Assembly: GCA_023144145.1 (NCBI GenBank) | Contig: JAGLGG010000246.1 | Span: 1-6,283, forward strand | Reading direction: 5' to 3' | Length of the DNA stretch: 6,283 nucleotides | Source of the DNA: Anaerolineales bacterium | GTDB lineage: Bacteria > Chloroflexota > Anaerolineae > Anaerolineales > E44-bin32 | In this document: positions 1 to 5,720 of the stretch, in pieces | How positions within the stretch are numbered: the first letter of the stretch is position 1 | Layout of the letters: each line of letters opens with the position of its first letter | Notes under the pieces: generated by a model | Databases searched by the model: none | The model's input: only the letters and a program-made list of their open reading frames with translations | What the model was told of the DNA's origin: nothing | Translations under genes and position numbers: made by a program

Positions 1-48
1 CGTAAGATTTCATCGTGATAACAATGAATAGATATCAGGAGAAAGTCT

Positions 49-1941
49 ATGGCTAAGATTATAGGTATTGACTTAGGCACTACCAACAGTGTCGTAGCAG
101 TAATGGAAGGTGGCGATGCTAGCGTCATCTCCACCGCGGAAGGCGGGCGACTTTGCCCCTCTGTCGTCGCTTTTAACAAGAATGGCGAGCGACTTGTTGG
201 GCAAATAGCTAAGCGCCAAGCGGTTGTCAATTCAGAAAATACAGTTTATTCGATCAAACGCTTTATCGGCAGGCAGCTCGATGAGGTTGAGACTGAACGG
301 GGCATGGTTTCTTTTGAGACTATCAAAGGACCCAGTGATGATGTCCGCGTAAAGATACCCGTAAACAACAAGGAGTACACCCCTCAGGAAATTTCCGCAA
401 TGATTCTCGCTAAACTAAAGACGGATGCGGAAGCTTACCTGGGCGAATCAGTTACCAAGGCAGTGATCACTGTGCCAGCATATTTCAATGACTCTCAGCG
501 TCAGGCGACCAAAGATGCTGGAAAGATTGCTGGTTTGGAGGTCATGCGCATCATCAATGAGCCAACCGCTGCGGCATTGGCTTATGGTCTTGATAAGAAA
601 GAGAATGAAACCATCCTGGTATTTGACCTCGGTGGCGGAACTTTCGATGTGAGTTTGCTTGAAGTTGGTGATGGTATTGTAGAAGTCAAGGCTACCAACG
701 GTGATACCCACCTTGGTGGTGATGATTGGGATCAACGCATTGTCAATTGGGTTGCGGATGAATTCAAGAAAGAGCAAGGGGTCGATCTTCGAACTGACCG
801 ACAGGCTCTTCAAAGGCTGAGGGAAGCATCCGAAAAGGCAAAAATAGAGCTTTCTTCAGTCGCAGAGACTGAGATCAATCTACCCTTCATTAGCGCCGAT
901 GCTTCCGGACCGAAGCACCTCCAGTTGAAACTCACTCGGGCGACCTTCGAGCAACTGTCGGAAGATCTAGTCGAACGAATTCGCGGACCCTTCAACGCAG
1001 TGCTAAAAGACGCAAAAATGGATACTGCCCAAGTAGACGAAGTTGTATTGGTAGGCGGTGCAACACGCATGCCCATGGTCCAGGATCTCGTGAGATCTTT
1101 GACCGGGAAAGATCCCCATAAGGGCGTGAACCCTGATGAAGTAGTGGCAATTGGCGCCGCGATCCAGGGTGGTGTATTGGCAGGGGACGTAAAAGACGTT
1201 CTTTTGCTCGATGTGACGCCGCTCTCACTGGGTATCGAAACCCTTGGAGCCGTAATGACGGTTCTGATCGAGCGCAACACTACCATCCCCATCAAAAAGG
1301 CCGAGATCTTCTCAACCGCCGAGAATAATCAGTCTGCGGTCGATGTTCACGTCCTTCAAGGCGAGCGCCCCATGGCATCTGATAATATGACCCTGGGACG
1401 CTTCCGACTTGAAGGAATTCCTCCGGCGCCGCGTGGGATCCCACAAATAGAGGTTATTTTCGACATCGATGCCAATGGGATCATAAACGTAAAAGCCATT
1501 GATAAAGCAACTGGCAAAGAACAAAATGTGACCATAACTGCATCAACGAACCTGAGTTCCGATGACGTTGAACGAATGGTCCAGGAAGCCAAGAAGCATG
1601 AGGGTGAAGATCAAAAATTACGCGAGCTAGCTGAGGCTCGCAACAATGGTGATAACCTGGCTTACCAGGCCGAAAAGGCTCTGAATGAATTGGGGGACAA
1701 AGTACCTGATAATGATCGCCAGTCGATCGAATCAAAGATCACGACTCTGAGGGAATCAATACAGGGCGACGATGTTGGAGTGATCAAGAGCCTTACCGAA
1801 GAGGTTCAGCAAGCAAGCTATGCCCTCAGCCAACAGCTTTACGCACAACAAGCACCACCGGAAGCTGGAGATTCAGCAGGAGACGGTGGATCGACAACAG
1901 AAGAGGGCGATGTAGTCGAGGGCGAATTCCGAGAAGCCTAA
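49..1941 (+). CDS. dnaK: Chaperone protein DnaK (Hsp70)
   Basis: Cytosolic ATP-dependent Hsp70 chaperone that binds exposed hydrophobic peptides and cycles with DnaJ and GrpE. The 630 residues are full length (E. coli 638, B. subtilis about 611). Visible landmarks are the phosphate-1 loop GIDLGTTNSVV (residues 6-16), catalytic Lys70 in SIKRFIGR, NEPTAAALAYG followed by the phosphate-2 motif FDLGGGTFDVS (192-202, Thr198 equivalent to E. coli Thr199), and the interdomain linker DVLLLDV (383-389). The substrate-binding beta domain and helical lid follow, then a Gly/Ser/Glu-rich tail ending EEGDVVEGEF. The nucleotide-binding domain has the segment around residues 78-105 that B. subtilis-type DnaK lacks. 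AGGAGA at 37-42, six bases before ATG, fixes the start. No DnaJ or GrpE gene and no CIRCE or sigma32-like site lies in the 48 bases upstream, so its promoter is probably outside the window. A terminator follows directly, so it ends its transcription unit. Identification is secure. Confidence 0.99.
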   Translation: MAKIIGIDLGTTNSVVAVMEGGDASVISTAEGGRLCPSVVAFNKNGERLVGQIAKRQAVVNSENTVYSIKRFIGRQLDEVETERGMVSFETIKGPSDDVRVKIPVNNKEYTPQEISAMILAKLKTDAEAYLGESVTKAVITVPAYFNDSQRQATKDAGKIAGLEVMRIINEPTAAALAYGLDKKENETILVFDLGGGTFDVSLLEVGDGIVEVKATNGDTHLGGDDWDQRIVNWVADEFKKEQGVDLRTDRQALQRLREASEKAKIELSSVAETEINLPFISADASGPKHLQLKLTRATFEQLSEDLVERIRGPFNAVLKDAKMDTAQVDEVVLVGGATRMPMVQDLVRSLTGKDPHKGVNPDEVVAIGAAIQGGVLAGDVKDVLLLDVTPLSLGIETLGAVMTVLIERNTTIPIKKAEIFSTAENNQSAVDVHVLQGERPMASDNMTLGRFRLEGIPPAPRGIPQIEVIFDIDANGIINVKAIDKATGKEQNVTITASTNLSSDDVERMVQEAKKHEGEDQKLRELAEARNNGDNLAYQAEKALNELGDKVPDNDRQSIESKITTLRESIQGDDVGVIKSLTEEVQQASYALSQQLYAQQAPPEAGDSAGDGGSTTEEGDVVEGEFREA

Positions 1942-1948
1942 GAGTTTC

Positions 1949-1984
1949 AAACAGGAGGTCGATTACGGCCTCCTGTTTTCTTTT
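1949..1984 (+). terminator. Rho-independent terminator of dnaK
   Basis: ACAGGAGG (1951-1958) pairs perfectly with CCTCCTGT (1969-1976). The stem extends inward by a T-G and a C-G pair and outward by two A-T pairs, with loop GATTAC. The T-rich tract TTTTCTTTT runs to 1984. It begins eight bases after the dnaK stop, a classic intrinsic terminator. Confidence 0.93.
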
Positions 1985-2062
1985 AAGGTTCTCCAACCCA
2001 GCGCAGGGCTTTATCAAGGATAAAGATACCATTCAAAAACCGGCTTGCTACATCCTTGACAA

Positions 2063-2143
2063 ATGCTTATGTTGTTCCGTCCTTTTCTATCCTTGTTAAA
2101 GAATCACCTTGGACGGAACACTATGTGCATCGTCCACTCTTAG
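2063..2143 (+). CDS. Possible Leu-rich leader peptide (26 codons), weak
   Basis: ATG at 2063 opens 26 codons ending at TAG 2141-2143. The peptide begins MLMLFRPFLSLLK and has six Leu codons (CTT, TTG, CTA, TTG, TTA, CTT) plus adjacent Ile and Val codons near its end. It lies upstream of a branched-chain aminotransferase gene, the setting in which leucine or branched-chain attenuation leaders occur. Against it: there is no Shine-Dalgarno before 2063 or the second ATG at 2069, no promoter I trust upstream, the nearest terminator-like hairpin is about 110 bases further on, and the best ilvE promoter starts downstream of its stop. Probably not translated; recorded because of context. Confidence 0.15.
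   Translation: MLMLFRPFLSLLKNHLGRNTMCIVHS
2073..2120. repeat. Perfect 10-bp inverted repeat, 28-base spacer
   Basis: TGTTCCGTCC (2073-2082) is the exact reverse complement of GGACGGAACA (2111-2120). As RNA it would be a GC-rich stem with a 28-base loop; as DNA it could be two operator half-sites about 38 bp apart. GGACG (2111-2115) can also pair with CGTCC at 2131-2135, a competing fold. It lies about 85-130 bases upstream of the ilvE promoter. No function is shown, and a repeat of this length can arise by chance in a window this size. Confidence 0.5.
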
Positions 2144-2204
2144 AAGAGCAACTTGCACAATTACCATAAGGAATGGCCACAACTCAAAGGGAGGATTTTC
2201 ATCC

Positions 2205-2234
2205 TTGTCATTTAACCAACCAAAGTTCTATAAT
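2205..2234 (+). promoter_or_regulatory. Sigma70-type promoter for ilvE
   Basis: TTGTCA (2205-2210, five of six matches to TTGACA) is separated by 18 bp from a perfect TATAAT (2229-2234), with A/T-rich flanks. Transcription would begin near 2241, giving an ilvE leader of about 70 bases that contains the hairpin at 2252-2270 and the ribosome site at 2295-2300. It is the best promoter match in the window. Confidence 0.7.
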
Positions 2235-2251
2235 TAAAATGTCGGTGAGGA

Positions 2252-2276
2252 GGCCTGCTTCGAGCAGGCCATTTTC
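2252..2276 (+). terminator. Terminator-like hairpin in the ilvE leader
   Basis: GGCCTGCT (2252-2259) pairs perfectly with AGCAGGCC (2263-2270) around the loop TCG, and ATTTTC follows. The stem is strong but the U-tract is short. It could end transcripts entering from the left, act as an attenuator about 11 bases into the ilvE message, or simply protect the mRNA 5' end. No gene just upstream needs a terminator, since dnaK already has one. A sequence resembling a Shine-Dalgarno (AGGAGG, 2248-2253) abuts the stem but has no start codon nearby. Confidence 0.5.
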
Positions 2277-2309
2277 AGCCCACTATCCATCGGCAGGAGG
2301 CGAACAAAC

Positions 2310-3236
2310 GTGACTCTTCCCAAGTATGCCTATTTCGAAGGTAAAATTGTGCCTTATTCCGAAGCCAAAGTCGGAGTGATGAATCACACACTCAACTATG
2401 GCACCGGGGCTTTCGCAGGTGTACGCGCCTATTGGAATTCAGACCGGGAACAGCTTTACGTATTCAGACCGATCGACCACTTCAAACGATTTTTACAATC
2501 TGGTCGGCTTTTACAAGCCAAACTTGATTACACCCCTGAAGATCTGAGAGATATCACACTTGAGCTCATCAGGACGGAGGGGCTTCACGAAGACTGCTAC
2601 ATCCGACCCTTAATCTACAATGCCGATGAGATTATCGGAGTAAAGCTGCACGATTTACACGCAAAAATTACTATTTTCACTATCCCATTCACGCGTTATA
2701 TAGAGCATGACGAAGGCGCGCATGTCACAATTTCTTCATGGCGTCGTATTGACGACAACGCCATCCCTGCTCGCGGAAAAATAACAGGTGCGTATATCAA
2801 TTCAGCCTATGTGAAAACAACTGCAGTGCTATCGGGATTCGATGAAGCGTTGGTGTTATCTAACGATGGTCATATTTCGGAAGGTAGCGCCATGAACGTA
2901 TTCATGGTACGTGATGGTATCCTCATTACACCCCCTCCGACCGAAAACATTCTTGAAGGCATCACCCGACGAACGATCATGGCTTTGGCGCGCGAGGAGT
3001 TTGGGCTTGAAGTGATTGAGCGCCGCATTGACCGCACCGAGTTATATATCTGTGACGAATTTTTTATGACCGGAACTGCTGCTGCCGTTACAGCTGTCAC
3101 ACGGGTGGACCACCAGGATATTGGCGACGGGGCTATGGGGCCCATAACGAAACGTCTGCGCGATCTGTATGATGACCTTGTCCGAGGCAAACTAGAAGCC
3201 TACAAAGACTGGAACGAACCAGTCTACGTGGCTTAA
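2310..3236 (+). CDS. ilvE: Branched-chain amino acid aminotransferase
   Basis: PLP-dependent class IV (fold-type IV) aminotransferase of the cytosol. It transfers the amino group between glutamate and the 2-oxo acids of Leu, Ile and Val, the last step of their synthesis and the first of their breakdown. Its 308 residues match E. coli IlvE (309). The PLP Schiff-base lysine is Lys157 in ARGKITG, with cofactor-contacting Glu191 in ISEGSAMNVF; the LEGITRR motif is at 215-221 and FMTGTAAAVT at 252-261. The substrate-side motif reads GAFAGVRAY (33-41), with Ala36 where most family members I know have Glu. It starts at GTG with AGGAGG at 2295-2300, nine bases upstream; no better ATG exists. It has its own promoter and terminator, so it is probably monocistronic. 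A D-amino-acid or aminodeoxychorismate-lyase role is less likely given length and motifs, but exact substrate range cannot be read from sequence. Confidence 0.95.
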   Translation: MTLPKYAYFEGKIVPYSEAKVGVMNHTLNYGTGAFAGVRAYWNSDREQLYVFRPIDHFKRFLQSGRLLQAKLDYTPEDLRDITLELIRTEGLHEDCYIRPLIYNADEIIGVKLHDLHAKITIFTIPFTRYIEHDEGAHVTISSWRRIDDNAIPARGKITGAYINSAYVKTTAVLSGFDEALVLSNDGHISEGSAMNVFMVRDGILITPPPTENILEGITRRTIMALAREEFGLEVIERRIDRTELYICDEFFMTGTAAAVTAVTRVDHQDIGDGAMGPITKRLRDLYDDLVRGKLEAYKDWNEPVYVA

Positions 3237-3241
3237 TAGAT

Positions 3242-3266
3242 GGCGGTGAAATAACCGCCTTTTGTT
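3242..3266 (+). terminator. Rho-independent terminator of ilvE
   Basis: GGCGGT (3242-3247) pairs with ACCGCC (3254-3259) around loop GAAATA, followed by TTTTGTT. It starts five bases after the ilvE stop codon. The stem is only six pairs but GC-rich and correctly placed. Confidence 0.82.
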
Positions 3267-3276
3267 ATCCAAGATA

Positions 3277-3306
3277 GGGGAGCGAAAGCAATGGCTCTTG
3301 CTCCCC
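3277..3306 (+). promoter_or_regulatory. Hairpin covering a ribosome site, AUG in the loop
   Basis: Bases 3277-3289 (GGGGAGCGAAAGC) pair with 3294-3306 (GCTCTTGCTCCCC): twelve pairs including one G-T, with one A-C mismatch at 3286/3297. The loop is AATG (3290-3293) and contains the ATG at 3291. The GGGGAG that would serve as Shine-Dalgarno for this ATG lies in the 5' arm. No T-tract follows, so it is not a standard terminator. It could mask the ribosome site of the small ORF coupled to the next gene. The structure is read directly; its role is inferred. Confidence 0.6.
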
Positions 3307-3320
3307 ACCTCCCTCGATGA
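3291..3320 (+). CDS. Possible 9-codon leader peptide coupled to the PH-domain gene
   Basis: ATG GCT CTT GCT CCC CAC CTC CCT CGA TGA encodes MALAPHLPR and stops at 3318-3320. Its TGA overlaps the ATG of the next gene as ATGA (3317-3320), the usual layout for translational coupling. GGGGAG at 3277-3282, eight bases upstream, is an acceptable Shine-Dalgarno, while the next gene has none of its own. Translation of this ORF would open the 3277-3306 hairpin. Chance overlap is possible at this length. Confidence 0.35.
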   Translation: MALAPHLPR

Positions 3321-4222
3321 TCCTAAAACCTCCACGAACCAAGGGCCTAGTAATTGGAATACTGCTATTGGTGATCTTGTCTGCTGCAATCACCACCAGC
3401 GTGATTCAGCTGGCTTCAGAGACGGTCACCCCATTTCTGGGTATCTGGACCTCCTTGGTAGTGATCGGGCTTCCACTGATCGCATTGAACATCTACCGCA
3501 TATATGGCTTAATCACAGCTCAATATATCCTGGACCGTGATGGGGTCTACGTACGATGGGGGCTTTCAAGGGTGCAAATCCCACTCGGCAAGATCAAGGA
3601 CGTTGTTCCTCAGAATGAAATCACCCCCAGACTAAGTAAACGTTTCGGATTTTGGTGGCCCGGTTGTGTTGTTGGGAAATCCCAATCAAAATCCCACGGC
3701 TCAATTGATTTTTTTGCGACCTCGACCGCTAGAGGAAATATTGTAATTGCACTTGAAAACCGGAAAATCGTAATTTCTCCCCCAGATGTTCAGGCCTTTA
3801 TACGCACATTTGCAGACACGGTCCAGATGGGATCACTTGAAGAAATCCCGGAACTCTCCGAGCATCCTGATTTTTTCTCCGCTCGATTGTGGGAGGACCG
3901 ATCGGCGCGCATAACTATATTAGGGGGACTAAGCACGATCCTGATCCTGCTCGCATTTTTGGCTTTGCGCGTCCCCAACCTGCCCTCGATGGTCCCCTTT
4001 GGTTTCGACCGAGCCGGAGTTCCAGATATTTTTGTTCCTCCCGCGAGGCTTTTACTTTTACCACTCGTTGGTGGTGTTTTCTGGCTGGTCGATTTGATCC
4101 TAGGTTCGTGGTTGTACAGACAGGAAGGTAATCGACCTATTGCCTATCTTGTGTGGGGCGTGGGCGTCCTCATGGGCGGAATTCTTTGGATTGCGGTGAT
4201 AAACTTAATCACTACATCCTAA
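3317..4222 (+). CDS. Membrane protein with bacterial PH domain and DUF1648-like C-terminal part
   Basis: Membrane protein of 301 residues, function unknown. Two membrane helices (about 10-33 and 40-62) precede a soluble domain (about 68-168) resembling the bacterial PH-like bPH_5 family: YILDRDGVYVRWG, then FGFWWPGCVVG (110-120), FFATSTARGNIV (132-143) and the ending VISPPDVQAFIRTF (152-165). Three further helices lie at about 199-218, 243-263 and 274-298. Between helices 3 and 4, VPNLPSMVPFGFDRAGVPD (219-237) resembles the Pro-x-His-phe-Gly-Pro-Asp signature of DUF1648, with Phe where His is common. DUF1648 occurs in SdpI-type membrane proteins. The ATG at 3317 has no Shine-Dalgarno, and the upstream frame has no other start before TAG at 3275-3277; translation may be coupled to the mini-ORF at 3291-3320. 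No signal peptide with a cleavage site is seen. Family assignment is from memory of motifs; existence as a gene is well supported by its length and helix/loop pattern. Confidence 0.85.
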   Translation: MILKPPRTKGLVIGILLLVILSAAITTSVIQLASETVTPFLGIWTSLVVIGLPLIALNIYRIYGLITAQYILDRDGVYVRWGLSRVQIPLGKIKDVVPQNEITPRLSKRFGFWWPGCVVGKSQSKSHGSIDFFATSTARGNIVIALENRKIVISPPDVQAFIRTFADTVQMGSLEEIPELSEHPDFFSARLWEDRSARITILGGLSTILILLAFLALRVPNLPSMVPFGFDRAGVPDIFVPPARLLLLPLVGGVFWLVDLILGSWLYRQEGNRPIAYLVWGVGVLMGGILWIAVINLITTS

Positions 4223-4252
4223 GTAGATTACCAAGTTAGGGTGAATTTTTTC

Positions 4253-4282
4253 TTGACGGAATGCCTTTCAGGTATCTCGTAT
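4253..4282 (+). promoter_or_regulatory. Weak candidate promoter for the DUF92 gene
   Basis: TTGACG (4253-4258) matches the -35 consensus at five of six positions, but the -10 at 18 bp spacing, TCGTAT (4277-4282), matches only three. The gap after the PH-domain gene (156 bases) makes a separate promoter plausible. No terminator was found between the two genes, so read-through is equally possible. Confidence 0.25.
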
Positions 4283-4378
4283 TGGTGAACTTGTATCAAG
4301 GTGGATGAACATAATCCCCGAGATTTCATCAGTTATTCACTGTTTTGCGCCAAGTTATCCCCAGAACAACGGAGAAAT

Positions 4379-5182
4379 ATGAACCTAAACCCTCAACAAT
4401 TACTCATTGGAATTGGGTTAGCCCTGTTTGTCGCCTATTTGGCTCGGAAAGCAGGATCCCTGTCTCGTAGTGGTGCTGTTGCAGCTGCGATTATTGGTGG
4501 TATCACATTTGGGTTGGGTGGTTTGCTGCCCGCAATTCTTTTACTAACCTTCTTCATCACATCCAGTTTGCTATCCCGGGTTGGTGGTCGGAGAAAACTC
4601 GTAGTCGCTACCGCTTTTGAAAAGGGCGGAGAAAGAGATTATGGACAAGTTTTTGCGAATGGGGGTATAGCTTCGCTTTTTGTGATCCTCTTTGCGCTTA
4701 CTAATGAGAAACTTTGGCTAATAGGGATGATAGGTGCATTCGCCGCGGTCATTGCCGATACTTGGGCAACAGAATTAGGGGTGCTTGCACGGAGACATCC
4801 TCGCCTCATCACGACATGGTCAACAGTTGAGCCAGGGACGTCCGGAGCTGTCACCCTTGAAGGGTCTATGGCCGGGATTGCAGGTGCAGGATTAATCGGG
4901 CTTATCGGTGGGCTTGGACTGAACGATGGATCCACGATGGTAGCCTCCACCATCGGCGGGATACTTGGCGCGACCTTTGATAGTATATTGGGAGCTACTG
5001 TGCAGGTCATTTACTTCTGCCAAACTTGCGACAAGCAAACCGAACGACATCCGGAACATATGTGTGGAAGTGAGACTGTATACTTGAGAGGATGGATGTG
5101 GTTGTCGAATGACATGGTTAACTTCATCTCTTCGATACTTGGCGCGTTAACCTCGATTGGGATTTGGTCGATCATAACTTAA
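4379..5182 (+). CDS. DUF92 / TIGR00297 membrane protein (VTE6-like)
   Basis: Integral membrane protein of 267 residues, six or seven predicted helices. Family marks: GSLSRSGAVAAAIIG (26-40), YGQVFANGG (88-96), ADTWATELG (126-134), EPGTSGAVTLEGSMAG (151-166), DSILGA (201-206), the cluster C214-x2-C217, H224, H227, C229, and WLSNDMVNF (241-249). The plant member VTE6 is a phytyl-phosphate kinase of tocopherol synthesis, so a polyprenyl- or isoprenoid-phosphate kinase role is possible; bacterial members are largely uncharacterised. The reading frame is open back to a GTG at 4301, which would add 26 polar residues. I prefer ATG 4379: GGAG (4371-4374) lies four bases upstream and it puts the first hydrophobic helix at the N-terminus as is usual in the family. 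Neighbours give no pathway clue. Family is confident, reaction is not. Confidence 0.9.
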   Translation: MNLNPQQLLIGIGLALFVAYLARKAGSLSRSGAVAAAIIGGITFGLGGLLPAILLLTFFITSSLLSRVGGRRKLVVATAFEKGGERDYGQVFANGGIASLFVILFALTNEKLWLIGMIGAFAAVIADTWATELGVLARRHPRLITTWSTVEPGTSGAVTLEGSMAGIAGAGLIGLIGGLGLNDGSTMVASTIGGILGATFDSILGATVQVIYFCQTCDKQTERHPEHMCGSETVYLRGWMWLSNDMVNFISSILGALTSIGIWSIIT

Positions 5183-5279
5183 GCGATCACTGCAACTATC
5201 TTATCTATCCCGCTGCCAACTCTTTCGGATCATCTCTGAACCCAATTTATATTTCCTATCCCATCAGCAGGAGAAACGC

Positions 5280-5492
5280 ATGGAAAAATTCACACGTGAT
5301 GATATCCGCAGCCTACTAAAGGAATTTGGCGTGAAAGCCGACGGAGCAGTCATTACTCACTTCGCTCAAAACATACATATAGATTCAATCAGCATCCGAC
5401 TAAGCCTGACCGATACTACGAATTACGGTGATTCAGCTCCAGGTTCTCCTCTTGAACTCGTTGTTGGAGGTGTGATTCAACGTCAGAAGTAA
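5280..5492 (+). CDS. Hypothetical protein, 70 residues
   Basis: I do not recognise this protein. It has a good Shine-Dalgarno (AGGAGA, 5269-5274) five bases before ATG, and it is 97 bases past the DUF92 stop, so it is probably real. It has no membrane segment, signal peptide or Cys residue. The first half (DDIRSLLKEFGVKADGAVI, residues 7-25) looks like one or two helices; the second (SISIRLSLTDTT then LELVVGGVIQRQ) looks like beta strands around a Gly/Pro/Ser loop (YGDSAPGSP). A small soluble alpha/beta protein is likely. A TATATT at 5248-5253 could be its -10, but the -35 is poor. It may be co-transcribed with the DUF92 gene. No function can be assigned. Confidence 0.65.
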   Translation: MEKFTRDDIRSLLKEFGVKADGAVITHFAQNIHIDSISIRLSLTDTTNYGDSAPGSPLELVVGGVIQRQK

Positions 5493-5525
5493 AACGTCAT
5501 TTGCTAACATTAGATTGGTTGACAC

Positions 5526-5549
5526 CAGGGATGGTTTTGCATCCTGTTT
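5526..5549 (+). terminator. Weak possible terminator after the small gene
   Basis: CAGG (5526-5529) and ATG (5531-5533) pair with CAT (5540-5542) and CCTG (5543-5546), leaving G5530 bulged and loop GTTTTG. Only TTT follows. The position, 34 bases after the stop of the 70-residue gene, is right but stem and T-tract are marginal. Confidence 0.25.
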
Positions 5550-5720
5550 GATGGAATCCATGCCTATTTTCCAAGTTTCAGTGCTAATAACGATTGGGCC
5601 GAAGGTGCATATGTATAGCTCTGAAGAATGTAACTATCGATTAGGCATCTTCTAGCAAATCAATCTAAAATTCATCTGTCAAAGCAAACTGGATGCCCGG
5701 GGCGAACGAAAGGATCCGAC

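Larger units (their letters stand above)
1985..2204. other. Intergenic region upstream of the ilvE promoter
   Basis: No convincing gene here on either strand. It holds a perfect 10-bp inverted repeat (2073-2082 and 2111-2120), a small nested potential stem (TGTGCA 2124-2129 with TGCACA 2154-2159, enclosing CTCTTAGAAGAG at 2137-2148), and an unsupported Leu-rich mini-ORF at 2063-2143. A TTGACA at 2056-2061 has no good -10 partner. No tRNA, riboswitch or T-box consensus was recognised. Confidence 0.6.

Noticed and set aside
1..31. Possible 3' end of a preceding gene
   Set aside because: Two frames are open briefly (stops at 16-18 and 29-31), but 5-9 codons are too few to identify any protein such as GrpE.
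1..48. CIRCE/HrcA operator or heat-shock promoter ahead of dnaK
   Set aside because: No TTAGCACTC inverted repeat and no sigma32-like elements in the 48 bases available.
448..1592. Several long open frames on the - strand inside dnaK
   Set aside because: They lie antisense to a full, intact dnaK, their translations show no domain or helix pattern, and they have no ribosome sites; they are shadows of its codon use.
2056..2061. Perfect -35 hexamer TTGACA
   Set aside because: No acceptable -10 hexamer occurs at 16-19 bp spacing.
3262..3540. + strand 92-codon frame overlapping the start of the PH-domain gene
   Set aside because: It begins at TTG inside the ilvE terminator, has no Shine-Dalgarno, and runs out of frame through the clear membrane helices of the 3317 gene.
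4223..4252. Terminator after the PH-domain gene at the T-run near 4246-4251
   Set aside because: The sequence before the T-run can form only about three base pairs (ACC with GGT), too weak for an intrinsic terminator.
4355..4363. DnaA-box-like TTATCCCCA
   Set aside because: A single site with one mismatch, with no further boxes, AT-rich unwinding region or origin genes.
4639..5010. - strand 123-codon frame inside the DUF92 gene
   Set aside because: Proline/serine-rich translation typical of the antisense of a Gly/Ala-rich membrane protein; no ribosome site.
5551..5655. 34-codon ORF between the small gene and glgC
   Set aside because: No Shine-Dalgarno before ATG 5551, no recognisable features, and a length expected by chance.
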